This document shows positions 18,140-25,279 of a stretch of 26,357 nucleotides of DNA, one piece after another. The translations under genes and the position numbers were made by a program. The notes under the pieces are model-generated. The model saw nothing but the letters and a program-made list of their open reading frames with translations. It did not search any database and was not told the DNA's origin. The stretch is from NCBI GenBank assembly GCA_007117055.1, contig SKHH01000180.1, forward strand, positions 1-26,357. Direction: 5' to 3'. The DNA is from Lishizhenia sp. Its GTDB lineage: Bacteria; Bacteroidota; Bacteroidia; Flavobacteriales_D; Crocinitomicaceae. How positions within the stretch are numbered: the stretch's first letter is position 1; each line of letters opens with the position of its first letter.

Positions 18140-18254
18140 TTGTTGAAAACTTATTACGCAGTACAACTAAATAAGGTTACAAAATAATTTCAAAATAGCA
18201 GGCAAATTAAAGGTTATAGCAATATAATCAACAAGTGGTAAAAAGTGGTAAAAA
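18120..18254. repeat. Inverted pair of MraZ-type box arrays in the mraZ-rplS divergent region
   Basis: The arm at 18229-18254 reads CAACAAGTGGTAAAAAGTGG then TAAAAA; the arm at 18120-18145, read on the minus strand, is CAACAATGGTAAAAAAGTGG then TAAAAA. They are 26 bases each and agree apart from a one-base shift beside the first box, with 83 bases between. The right arm holds two exact GTGGTAAAAA copies in tandem (18235-18244 and 18245-18254), so a second operator-like array faces the first. The remaining sequence of the 18081-18407 gap holds a repeated 10-mer TGTTGAAAAC (18141-18150 and 18262-18271), a palindrome at 18261-18283 and the rplS promoter; I see no gene in it. Confidence 0.8.
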
Positions 18255-18342
18255 TAAAAAGTGTTGAAAACTAGTTTTAACACACAATAGTTGCACTCAA
18301 AAAAAATAGATGGTTTTTATCAAAATAAACTAGTTAATATTG

Positions 18343-18371
18343 TTTGTTTTCATCTTTTTTACGTAATATTG
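18343..18371 (+). promoter_or_regulatory. Bacteroidota-type promoter of rplS
   Basis: TTTG at 18343-18346 and TAATATTG at 18364-18371 are 17 bases apart. The second element matches TAnnTTTG at all but one base. The expected start of transcription is near 18378, giving a leader of about 30 bases before the rplS ATG. The promoter lies inside a longer open frame starting at 18291, which argues for the later ATG. Confidence 0.65.
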
Positions 18372-18407
18372 CACCCCGATTTTGGTGAAGATAATAAGTA
18401 TAAAGTC

Positions 18408-18761
18408 ATGGATTTAATAAAAGAAGTTCAAAAGGATTTAGTGGAAATGCGCGAATTGCCTGCGTTTGGAGCTGGAGATACAGTGGCGGTATCCTATAAA
18501 ATTAAAGAAGGTGAAAAAGAACGTATTCAGCAGTTTCAAGGTGTTGTTCTGCAGCGCAGAGGATCAGGTGCAACAGAAACGTTCACTGTAAGAAAAATGT
18601 CTGGAAACATTGGTGTGGAGAGAATTTTTCCAATTGCTTCGCCATTTATTGATGAAATTAAAGTGCTCAAGAAAGGTAGAGTTAGAAGAGCTAGAATCTT
18701 CTACTTTAGAGGAAGAACAGGTAAAGCTGCGAAAATTAAAGAAAAAAGATATTTTAAATAA
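18408..18761 (+). CDS. rplS: 50S ribosomal protein L19
   Basis: L19 is a protein of the large ribosomal subunit at the 30S-50S interface. The protein has 117 residues from the ATG at 18408 (MDLIKEVQKDLV). Family landmarks are LPAFGAGDTVAVSYKIKEGEKERIQQFQGVVLQRRG, TFTVRKMSGNIGVERIFP and the basic C-terminus KGRVRRARIFYFRGRTGKAAKIKE. The open frame continues to a TTG at 18291, but those residues do not resemble L19 and a promoter lies within them. The usual trmD neighbour is not here; rplS is a single gene or forms a unit with the lysozyme gene only by read-through of the terminator. Confidence 0.97.
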   Translation: MDLIKEVQKDLVEMRELPAFGAGDTVAVSYKIKEGEKERIQQFQGVVLQRRGSGATETFTVRKMSGNIGVERIFPIASPFIDEIKVLKKGRVRRARIFYFRGRTGKAAKIKEKRYFK

Positions 18762-18773
18762 TCTAATAGTTTT

Positions 18774-18800
18774 AAAGGGTCGCAAATGCGACCTTTTTTT
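18774..18800 (+). terminator. Rho-independent terminator of rplS
   Basis: GGTCGCA at 18778-18784 pairs with TGCGACC at 18787-18793, extended by AAAG against the T-run, and seven T follow (18794-18800). It starts 13 bases after the rplS stop. It ends five bases before the ATG of the next gene, leaving that gene almost no leader. Confidence 0.92.
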
Positions 18801-18805
18801 ATGCC

Positions 18806-19510
18806 ATGGATCGAAAAACAATCGTACATTTATTTTTCATTGTCTTTTTAACAAGTATTCTTTTTTCATGCTTGGAGGATCGTTCATGCGAATATGGAGA
18901 AGCTATAAGACCTTACTTTTCTTCCGTTGGAATAGACATATCTCATCATCAAGGCGAAGTAAATTGGGAGGATGTATTTGGACAGTTCTCGGATGAATGT
19001 GCGATTCATTTTGTCTACTTAAAAGCAACAGAAGGCGAAACACTGGTTGACACAAAATGGTATACCAATCGAAATGAACTAATCGCCCTAGACATTCCTC
19101 ATGGCGCTTATCATTTTTACCGATTTGAAGTTGATCCCAAAAAGCAAGCTCAACATTTTTTAGCGAATTATCAACCACGAAAAAACGATTTACCACCCGT
19201 TTTAGATGTAGAAATAGACTACGCTGAAAAAAGAGAAGAAATGACCCAATCCATTTTAACCTGGTTACAAAAAGTGGAAAATCTTACGGGAGTAAGACCT
19301 ATTATCTACACATCTTATTACATGTATAAGGACTGGATGAAAGATTCATTTCCGGATTACCGTTTTTGGGTAGCTGGATACGATTTAAATTATATGCCCT
19401 ATATTTTGCGGGATGATCAAATTATTCACTGGCAATATACAGACGATGCTAACCTTATCAATCACCGAAGAATAAAAATAGATTTAAACGCTTCAAAAAT
19501 TGAGTTTTAA
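18806..19510 (+). CDS. GH25 lysozyme-like lipoprotein
   Basis: A 234-residue glycoside hydrolase family 25 protein, expected to cleave the MurNAc-GlcNAc bond of peptidoglycan. The N-terminus is a lipoprotein signal: positive MDRKTIVH, hydrophobic FFIVFLTSI, then a lipobox LFS-Cys22, so the mature protein should be anchored on a membrane facing the periplasm or outside. GH25 motifs are VGIDISHHQGEVNW (about 42-54; Asp44), FVYLKATEG (about 69-77), HGAYHFYRF (about 99-107), PPVLDVEID with Asp134 and Glu136 as the likely catalytic pair, and a C-terminal FWVAGY plus IIHWQYTDDA. Length is normal for a single catalytic domain. There is no separate promoter that I can see between the rplS terminator and this ATG. 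The target could be self or foreign wall. Confidence 0.9.
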   Translation: MDRKTIVHLFFIVFLTSILFSCLEDRSCEYGEAIRPYFSSVGIDISHHQGEVNWEDVFGQFSDECAIHFVYLKATEGETLVDTKWYTNRNELIALDIPHGAYHFYRFEVDPKKQAQHFLANYQPRKNDLPPVLDVEIDYAEKREEMTQSILTWLQKVENLTGVRPIIYTSYYMYKDWMKDSFPDYRFWVAGYDLNYMPYILRDDQIIHWQYTDDANLINHRRIKIDLNASKIEF

Positions 19511-19562
19511 ATACTTTTACATTATTTGTATTAAGCACTATAGAATTAAGAGGATATCTTTT

Positions 19563-19570
19563 TATCTTCG
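19563..19570 (+). promoter_or_regulatory. Possible -7 promoter element of the E1 fusion gene
   Basis: TATCTTCG is one base from TAnnTTTG and lies 24 bases before the ATG at 19595; TATCTTTT at 19555-19562 directly precedes it. A TTTG occurs at 19525-19528 but too far upstream for the usual 17-19 spacing. The same octamer precedes recQ. Confidence 0.35.
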
Positions 19571-19594
19571 TAGCTCAAATAAATTTAGCTAGTC

Positions 19595-21688
19595 ATGACA
19601 AAAACAGCTTTGAAGGCAAAACCTAAAAAAAACACCATAGATAAAAGCATTATCAAAGAAGGCTTGCGCTTAATGTGCACTGCAAAAACATTGGCAGAAA
19701 AATACGAAGCCCACAAAGAGGTTACTAGTAAGTATGTACACGCCACATCTCGCGGACACGAGGCTATTCAATTGGCTTTAGGCATGCAGCTAAAACCTCA
19801 AGATTGGGTCTCTCCCTATTACAGGGATGATAGTATTCTTCTAGGAATGGGTATCACTCCTTATGAATTGATGTTGCATATTTTCGCAAAAAAAGACGAG
19901 CCTTTTTCAGGAGGTAGAACTTACTACTCTCACCCTTCATTGAATAGGGACGATATGCCTAAAATACCTCATCAATCCTCAGCAACAGGTATGCAAGCTA
20001 TTCCTACTACTGGGGTAGCAATGGGTATTCAGTATAAAGAAAAAGAAGGGTTGGCGGAAGATTACAATGGTGAAAACCCAGTTGTGGTTTGTTCAATTGG
20101 TGATGCTGCATGTACAGAAGGTGAATTTTCTGAAGCTTTACAGATGGCTGCATTAAAGCAGTTTCCGATAATTTACTTAGTACAAGATAACAATTGGGAC
20201 ATCTCTGCCAATGCAGAAGAAACAAGAGCTCAAGACATCACACATTACGCTAAAGGATTTAAAGGAATTGAAGTTCGCACCATAGATGGTAGTGATTTTG
20301 AAGCTTCGTACTCAACTATGAGAGAAGTTATAGAAACGATTCGAAAAGAACGAAGGCCCTTTTTAATTCATGCGAAAGTACCTTTACTTGGTCACCATAC
20401 TTCTGGTGTTCGTAAGGAATGGTACCGAGATGATTTAGAGGAACATGCTACTCGCGACCCTTATCCCAAAATAATTGATTTAGCAAAAGCTGCAGGAATA
20501 ACAGAGGATGAGATTTTAGCGATAGAAACTGAATTAAAAAAGGAGATTGATGAAGTGTATGAAAAAGCAAAAGTTGCTCCGGATCCTACAGTTGAGTCTT
20601 TAACCGATCATTATTTTGCACCAACACCCATTACAGAAGAAGTTGGAGAGCGTACACCTGCTGGAAAGAAAAAAACAGTAATGGTGGACTGCGCATTATT
20701 CGCTGTACGTGAGTTAATGAAAAAACATCCAGAAGCCTTGTTATATGGTCAAGATGTTGGGGGACGGTTAGGGGGTGTCTTTCGTGAGGCTGCAACTTTA
20801 GCTCAAACTTTTGGTGACAACCGAGTTTTCAACACTGCGATTCAAGAAGCTTTTATCATTGGTAGTACTGTAGGAATGTCAGCAGTTGGATTAAAGCCAA
20901 TTGTAGAGGTTCAATTTGCAGATTATATCTGGCCAGGACTAAACCAATTGTTTTCAGAACTCAGTAGAAGTTGTTACCTATCCAATGGGAAATGGCCGGT
21001 TAGTTCTGTTATTCGTGTTCCTATTGGAGCGTACGGTTCAGGAGGACCTTACCATTCTTCTAGTGTAGAGTCTGTAGTGACAAACATTCGCGGAATCAAA
21101 GTTGTATATCCTTCTACTGGAGCTGACTTAAAAGGCTTGATGAAAGCTGCTTTTTACGACCCTAATCCTGTTGTGATTTTAGAACATAAAGGACTTTATT
21201 GGTCTAAAATCCCGGGTACAGAAGGAGCAATGTCTGTAGAGCCAGACGAAGACTATGTTGTACCCATTGGAAAAGGACGCGTCGTTGAATTAGCGGATGA
21301 AGAAGCTATCGCAAATAACGAAAGCTGTGCAATTATAACCTATGGAAGAGGAGTATATTGGAGTTTAGAAGCAATGAAAAATCATTTAGGAAAAGTAGAA
21401 CTTATTGATTTGCGTTCATTGAGTCCTATTGACCATGATTTAATCTATCAAACAGTTAAAAAACACAATAAAGTAATGTTGGTAACCGAAGAATCAATTG
21501 AGTCCTCGTTTACTTTAGGTATTGCTGGGAAAATACAAAGAGATTGTTTTGAGTTCTTAGATGCACCCATCGAAATTGTAGGATCTATTGATACTCCTGC
21601 GATTCCTTTGAATAGTGATTTAGAATTCGCTCTTTTACCGAATGGAGAAAAAGTAGAAATAGCGCTTGCACGACTTTTGAATTACTAG
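19595..21688 (+). CDS. 2-oxoacid dehydrogenase E1 component, alpha and beta subunits fused
   Basis: The thiamine-diphosphate E1 enzyme decarboxylates a 2-oxoacid and passes the acyl group to the E2 lipoyl domain; here both subunits are in one 697-residue chain. The alpha part (about 1-340) has the E1-alpha fold with HATSRGHEAIQLA, SPYYRDDS and the diphosphate motif starting G169-D170-A171 and ending NN at about 199-200. The beta part (about 355-697) has the active-site glutamate in NTAIQEAFIIG (Glu418), PIVEVQFADYIWPG, and GGPYHSSSVESV. Bacteroidota commonly carry such fusions, usually annotated as branched-chain (2-oxoisovalerate) E1; the substrate cannot be read from sequence. The motif has Ala where most E1 proteins have a third Gly (GDG). 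No E2 or E3 gene is adjacent. Confidence 0.9.
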   Translation: MTKTALKAKPKKNTIDKSIIKEGLRLMCTAKTLAEKYEAHKEVTSKYVHATSRGHEAIQLALGMQLKPQDWVSPYYRDDSILLGMGITPYELMLHIFAKKDEPFSGGRTYYSHPSLNRDDMPKIPHQSSATGMQAIPTTGVAMGIQYKEKEGLAEDYNGENPVVVCSIGDAACTEGEFSEALQMAALKQFPIIYLVQDNNWDISANAEETRAQDITHYAKGFKGIEVRTIDGSDFEASYSTMREVIETIRKERRPFLIHAKVPLLGHHTSGVRKEWYRDDLEEHATRDPYPKIIDLAKAAGITEDEILAIETELKKEIDEVYEKAKVAPDPTVESLTDHYFAPTPITEEVGERTPAGKKKTVMVDCALFAVRELMKKHPEALLYGQDVGGRLGGVFREAATLAQTFGDNRVFNTAIQEAFIIGSTVGMSAVGLKPIVEVQFADYIWPGLNQLFSELSRSCYLSNGKWPVSSVIRVPIGAYGSGGPYHSSSVESVVTNIRGIKVVYPSTGADLKGLMKAAFYDPNPVVILEHKGLYWSKIPGTEGAMSVEPDEDYVVPIGKGRVVELADEEAIANNESCAIITYGRGVYWSLEAMKNHLGKVELIDLRSLSPIDHDLIYQTVKKHNKVMLVTEESIESSFTLGIAGKIQRDCFEFLDAPIEIVGSIDTPAIPLNSDLEFALLPNGEKVEIALARLLNY

Positions 21689-21695
21689 TAATTCA

Positions 21696-21744
21696 ATCAC
21701 ATAAAAAAAAGAGATGTCACGTGACATCTCTTTTTTTATGTGAT
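21696..21744. terminator. Bidirectional terminator between the E1 gene and pgk
   Basis: ATCACAT, an A-run and GAGATGTCAC are followed immediately by the complement GTGACATCTC, a T-run and ATGTGAT. The arms are 25 and 24 bases and differ only by one extra A (eight A against seven T). A-runs and T-runs flank the GC-richer core, so it works in both directions, 7 bases after the plus-strand E1 stop and 24 bases after the minus-strand pgk stop. Confidence 0.95.
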
Positions 21745-21768
21745 ATTCTGATTCAATGATTTTTTAGA

Positions 21769-22971
21769 CTAATTCAAAATAGCAGCTATACCCGGAAGCG
21801 TTTTCCCCTCTAAGTACTCAAGCATCGCACCACCACCAGTAGAAACGTAACTTACTTGGTCGCTTAAATTGAATTTATTAATCGCTGCAACAGAGTCTCC
21901 TCCACCAATTAAAGAAAAAGCCCCCTTTTTTGTTGCTGCTGCAATACTTTGAGCGATTGCAATTGTTCCTTGACTAAATTTTTCCATTTCAAAAACTCCC
22001 ATAGGACCATTCCAAAGAATCGTTTTAGAGTTTTCAATAACAGATTTAAAGTTTTTCACTGATTCTGCAGCGATATCTAACCCCATCCACCCATCGGGAA
22101 TTCGCGAAATAGCTGAAGTTTTCGTTGTAGCTTGTTCAGAAAACTCATCAGCAATAATAGTATCAACAGGTAAATTAATGGTTACATTTTTTTCAACCGC
22201 CTTCGCTAGAATTTCTTTTGCCACAGAAAGAAAGTCTTCTTCTACTAAAGAGCTTCCAATTTCTCCGCCTTGAGCTTTTATGAAAGTATAAGCCATTCCT
22301 CCTCCTATAATAAGGTGATCTACACTGTTTAAAAGTTGCTCTATAATACCGATTTTAGAACTTACTTTTGCACCACCAACAATAGCCGTTACTGGTTTTT
22401 CAGGATGATGCAATACTTTATCCACACTTTCTATTTCACTCGCTAAAAGCTTTCCAAATACCTTTTTATCTTGAAAAAATTCGGCAATAATAGCGGTTGA
22501 GGCGTGTGCACGATGAGCGGTTCCGAATGCATCATTTACATAAATATCCCCATGTTTACTTAATTTCTCAGCAAATAGTTTATCGCCATTGGTTTCTTCC
22601 TTGTGAAAACGAAGATTATCCAACAGCACGACTTCCCCTGCAGGAAGGTCTTTGGTCAATTCAAAAGCTTCATCCGAAATGCAATCCCCACCAAAAATAA
22701 CTGAAGTCCCAAGTAGACCTTCCAAATGGTCACACAAATGAACCAATGACAAATCTTTTTCATACCCCTCTTTAGGCCTGCCTAGATGTGACATTAAAAC
22801 CACACTACCATTATTCTCTAAAACATACTTAATTGTAGGAAGCGTAGCCTGAATTCTCGTGTCGTCTGTAATTTTAAGCGAACTATCCGATTGTTTTTCA
22901 AGTGGTACATTAAAATCAACTCTAATCAATGCCCTTTTGTTATCAAAACTTTTGTCTTCTATACGCTTCAT
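21769..22971 (-). CDS. pgk: Phosphoglycerate kinase
   Basis: Pgk is the cytoplasmic glycolytic enzyme that moves a phosphate from 1,3-bisphosphoglycerate to ADP. I start it at the ATG at 22971 (MKRIEDKSFDNKRALIRVDFNVPL), giving 400 residues, because the longer frame to 23025 covers the promoter. Signature elements are the N-terminal RVDFNVPL, MSHLGRPKEG, LLDNLRFHKEE, NDAFGTAHRAHAS, the VGGAKVSSKIG hinge, GGGMAYTF, ILWNGPMGVFE and the nucleotide-binding SLIGGGDSVAAINKF and STGGGAMLEYLEG. Length is the family norm. It is convergent with the E1 gene and divergent from the desaturase, so it forms its own unit. Confidence 0.97.
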   Translation of the reverse strand: MKRIEDKSFDNKRALIRVDFNVPLEKQSDSSLKITDDTRIQATLPTIKYVLENNGSVVLMSHLGRPKEGYEKDLSLVHLCDHLEGLLGTSVIFGGDCISDEAFELTKDLPAGEVVLLDNLRFHKEETNGDKLFAEKLSKHGDIYVNDAFGTAHRAHASTAIIAEFFQDKKVFGKLLASEIESVDKVLHHPEKPVTAIVGGAKVSSKIGIIEQLLNSVDHLIIGGGMAYTFIKAQGGEIGSSLVEEDFLSVAKEILAKAVEKNVTINLPVDTIIADEFSEQATTKTSAISRIPDGWMGLDIAAESVKNFKSVIENSKTILWNGPMGVFEMEKFSQGTIAIAQSIAAATKKGAFSLIGGGDSVAAINKFNLSDQVSYVSTGGGAMLEYLEGKTLPGIAAILN

Positions 22972-22997
22972 TTTTTTTGGAGTTATTTGTTGTGAGG

Positions 22998-23026
22998 CAA
23001 AAATAAATGAATTGATGGATTCCAAA
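22998..23026 (-). promoter_or_regulatory. Bacteroidota-type promoter of pgk
   Basis: On the minus strand TTTG (23023-23026) is followed after exactly 17 bases by TATTTTTG (22998-23005), a full match to TAnnTTTG. Transcription should begin near 22991, giving a leader of about 20 bases before the ATG at 22971. This is the cleanest promoter in the window and excludes the upstream start at 23025. Confidence 0.8.
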
Positions 23027-23122
23027 CATGATATTTATCATAAAATAAGTAGCTAATTGTAACATTAATCAATTCTAACTACAATTCAAAAAGAAAAGCA
23101 TGGCGATTAACTTAAAAATCAT

Positions 23123-23148
23123 TATATTTGTTACAATCCTTAAAGGAG
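23123..23148 (+). promoter_or_regulatory. Desaturase promoter -7 element and Shine-Dalgarno sequence
   Basis: TATATTTG at 23123-23130 matches TAnnTTTG fully, though no TTTG is seen 17-19 bases upstream. AAGGAG at 23143-23148 lies 5 bases before the ATG at 23154. A clear Shine-Dalgarno site is unusual here, where most genes have A/T-rich leaders. Together the two elements set the start at 23154 rather than at 23100. Confidence 0.65.
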
Positions 23149-23153
23149 AACTT

Positions 23154-24248
23154 ATGCAATATACAAATATTCGATTCGACAAGAATCACAATGTAGAATT
23201 CTACAAAACACTTCAAAAAAGAGTTAGAGGTTATTTCAAAGAAAACAATATCACGCGTTATGGAGATTGGAGAATGGTGTTAAAAACCATCGTAATGCTT
23301 TTGACCTACTTATTGCCTTTCGTTTTAATTTTAACTGTATTAGAAAATAGTTGGTTGGTATTCCTGATGTGGGTGATAATGGGTGTTGGAATGGCCGGAG
23401 TGGGTTTGTCTATTATGCACGATGCTAATCACGGTGCTTACTCAAAAAATAAAAAAGTAAATTCTTTCGTTGGATATGTGCTATATTTAACAGGAGGAAG
23501 TGACGCAATGTGGAGAATACAGCACAATGTACTTCATCACACTTACACGAACGTAACAGGAATGGATGAAGACATAGATCCTGGAAAAGTGATGCGTTTT
23601 AGCCCACATGAAAAACGATATAACATGCACAAGTACCAACATATTTATGCTTGGTTTTTGTATGGATTAATGACTATCATGTGGATTACAGTGAAAGATT
23701 TCAAACAATTATATCGTTACAAGAAAATGGGGCTTACTCAAACACAGAGCTCTTCATTTAACAAATTATTGGTAATTACGATAGTTTCTAAGATTTTATA
23801 TTACGTAATATTTTTGGTAGCACCTTTAATTTTATCACCTGTTGCTTGGTATGTTACCTTATTAGGATTTATTACCATGCACTATATTGCAGGCGTAATT
23901 TTAGGGTTAATTTTTCAGCCAGCTCACGTAGTTCCAAGTGCTGATTATCCGTTACCAGATGAGTCCGGAAATATTAAAGCAGACTGGGCTGTTAGTCAAT
24001 TGATAAACACCGCTAACTTTGCCCCTAAAAGTGGTTGGTTTTCTTGGTATGTTGGTGGTCTGAATTTTCAGATTGAGCACCATTTATTTCCCAATATTTG
24101 CCATATTCATTATAAAAAGCTTTCCAAAATTGTAAAGAAAACAGCAGATGAGTTTAATTTACCGTATGTTTCTGAAAAGTCTTGGGCAGCAGCAATAAGC
24201 TCTCATGCCAAAATGCTTAAAAAACTAGGGCAACAAGATACAATGTAA
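23154..24248 (+). CDS. Membrane fatty acid desaturase (acyl-lipid/acyl-CoA type)
   Basis: A 364-residue di-iron membrane desaturase that inserts a double bond into a fatty acyl chain. It has three histidine boxes: HDANH (about 89-93), HNVLHH (about 124-129) and QIEHH (about 306-310). The last has Gln in the first place, which is typical of front-end (delta-5/6-like) desaturases and relatives. Membrane segments are at about 45-63, 66-86, 163-182, 205-228 and 233-255, in two hairpins. There is no fused cytochrome b5 domain, so electrons must come from a separate donor. A start at 23154 (MQYTNIRFDKNHN) is supported by the Shine-Dalgarno site. Position of the double bond and acyl carrier cannot be told. 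It may be co-transcribed with the next two genes. Confidence 0.92.
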   Translation: MQYTNIRFDKNHNVEFYKTLQKRVRGYFKENNITRYGDWRMVLKTIVMLLTYLLPFVLILTVLENSWLVFLMWVIMGVGMAGVGLSIMHDANHGAYSKNKKVNSFVGYVLYLTGGSDAMWRIQHNVLHHTYTNVTGMDEDIDPGKVMRFSPHEKRYNMHKYQHIYAWFLYGLMTIMWITVKDFKQLYRYKKMGLTQTQSSSFNKLLVITIVSKILYYVIFLVAPLILSPVAWYVTLLGFITMHYIAGVILGLIFQPAHVVPSADYPLPDESGNIKADWAVSQLINTANFAPKSGWFSWYVGGLNFQIEHHLFPNICHIHYKKLSKIVKKTADEFNLPYVSEKSWAAAISSHAKMLKKLGQQDTM

Positions 24249-24272
24249 TTTAGGTATTAAAACTAATATACT

Positions 24273-24626
24273 ATGGACGTAGAGAAATTTAGAGTTTTCT
24301 GTCTTTCTTTGCCCCATGCTACAGAGCATCTTCCATTTGATGATGTAACCTTAGTTTTCAAAATTGGCGGTGAAAAGATTTTTGCTATACTTCCTTTAGA
24401 TGTTGCTAATTGTGCTAACCTGAAGTGTGATCCCGAAAAGGCTCCTGAATTAAGAACAGAGTTTGTAGGGGTGAAACCTGGGTTTCACATGAATAAAAAA
24501 CATTGGAACACTGTTCATTTTTTCGCAGACGTGTCAGACGAATTAATTTTTGAGTGGGTGAAACATAGTTACGATTTAGTCTATCACAAAATGACTCGAA
24601 AGCTTAAAGATCAATATCCCTTATGA
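24273..24626 (+). CDS. MmcQ/YjbR family protein
   Basis: A 117-residue protein of the MmcQ/YjbR family, which has a CyaY-like alpha/beta fold and is often labelled DNA-binding although the function is not established. Family features seen are the N-terminal VEKFRVFCLSLPHATEHLPFDDVTLVFKIGGEKIFAIL, the segment LKCDPEKAPELR, GVKPGFHMNKKHWNTV and the C-terminal WVKHSYDLVYHKMTRKLK. Length is normal. It starts 24 bases after the desaturase and overlaps the following S4 gene by 4 bases, which suggests translational coupling. Confidence 0.93.
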   Translation: MDVEKFRVFCLSLPHATEHLPFDDVTLVFKIGGEKIFAILPLDVANCANLKCDPEKAPELRTEFVGVKPGFHMNKKHWNTVHFFADVSDELIFEWVKHSYDLVYHKMTRKLKDQYPL

Positions 24627-24997
24627 GTGTACGATTAGATAAATTTATTTGGTGTGTACGTATAACTAAAACACGTTCACAAGCTACTGATTTAGCAAAA
24701 AAAGGAAAGGTAAAATTAAATAATCAAGAAGTTAAACCATCGAAAGAAGTAAAAGTTGGTGACTTTGTTCAGCTGAATAAACATAATGCCCTATTTGAGT
24801 ATAAAATCAAAAAACTATTAAAAAATCGTATAGGAGCAAAGCTTGTGGAAGACTATATTTTAGATTGTACAAAAGAAGAAGAACTCGAAAAGTACAAAAC
24901 ATATCAAATGGCTCAACGAACATATCGCAATTATGGTACAGGAAAACCTACCAAGAAAGACCGAAGAGAGTTGGATGATTTCTTAGATTGGGATTAA
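24623..24997 (+). CDS. hslR: S4-domain RNA-binding protein, Hsp15-like
   Basis: A 124-residue protein with an N-terminal S4 RNA-binding domain (about 3-65: VRLDKFIWCVRITKTRSQATDLAKKGKVKLNNQEVKPSKEVKVGD) and a basic C-terminal tail ending TGKPTKKDRRELDDFLDWD. This matches Hsp15, which in E. coli rescues stalled 50S subunits carrying nascent chains and is heat induced. The function here is by family only. It overlaps mmcQ by 4 bases and faces a convergent gene 27 bases away; I see no hairpin between them. Confidence 0.88.
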   Translation: MSVRLDKFIWCVRITKTRSQATDLAKKGKVKLNNQEVKPSKEVKVGDFVQLNKHNALFEYKIKKLLKNRIGAKLVEDYILDCTKEEELEKYKTYQMAQRTYRNYGTGKPTKKDRRELDDFLDWD

Positions 24998-25024
24998 TTA
25001 ACATCTCTTTTACTCTCGAAAAAA

Positions 25025-25279
25025 TCAGCCTATTTGTATGGGAAACGAACACCTGTTTGAAGCATTAAAAATGACGAGCTCGAATTCTTTAAGTGGTAAA
25101 TCATTAATATGAATTTCTTTTCGTTCCAAAAACCTTCCCTTCATGTGCACAAATCCTTCTCTGTCTGCGATTACAAACTGACACTCTTCACTCTTACTAT
25201 CTGCATATATTACAATATGTTCTTGGGAAATTGAGTAGTTAAACTGAGTTTCATTATTCTGAGAGTTAAGTAGTGCCAT
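25025..25279 (-). CDS. Small protein resembling a stand-alone type IX secretion sorting domain
   Basis: I do not recognise this 84-residue protein as a named family. The start is the ATG at 25279; the frame runs up to a TTG at 25333 but adds a poor, hydrophobic-aromatic stretch. Residues 20-84 show a beta-strand rhythm: HIVIYAD, CQFVIADREGFVHMKGRF, EIHINDLPLKEFELVIFN, CSFPIQIG. That spacing is like type IX secretion C-terminal sorting domains (a V-x-I-x-D-x-x-G strand pair, then I-D-x-S-x-L-x-x-G-x-Y-x-V). There is no signal peptide and no upstream domain, so it cannot be a normal T9SS cargo. Resemblance is by eye only. Two Cys are at 33 and 77. It could also simply be a small cytoplasmic beta-sandwich. 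Confidence 0.6.
   Translation of the reverse strand: MALLNSQNNETQFNYSISQEHIVIYADSKSEECQFVIADREGFVHMKGRFLERKEIHINDLPLKEFELVIFNASNRCSFPIQIG

Noticed and set aside
18291..18407. Upstream extension of rplS by 39 residues from a TTG
   Set aside because: The added residues do not resemble L19, and a TTTG-17-TAATATTG promoter lies inside the extension; the ATG at 18408 fits the family N-terminus.
22972..23025. Longer pgk start at 23025
   Set aside because: The extension covers a perfect promoter whose expected transcript starts near 22991, and Pgk proteins normally begin near KRALIRVDFNVPL.
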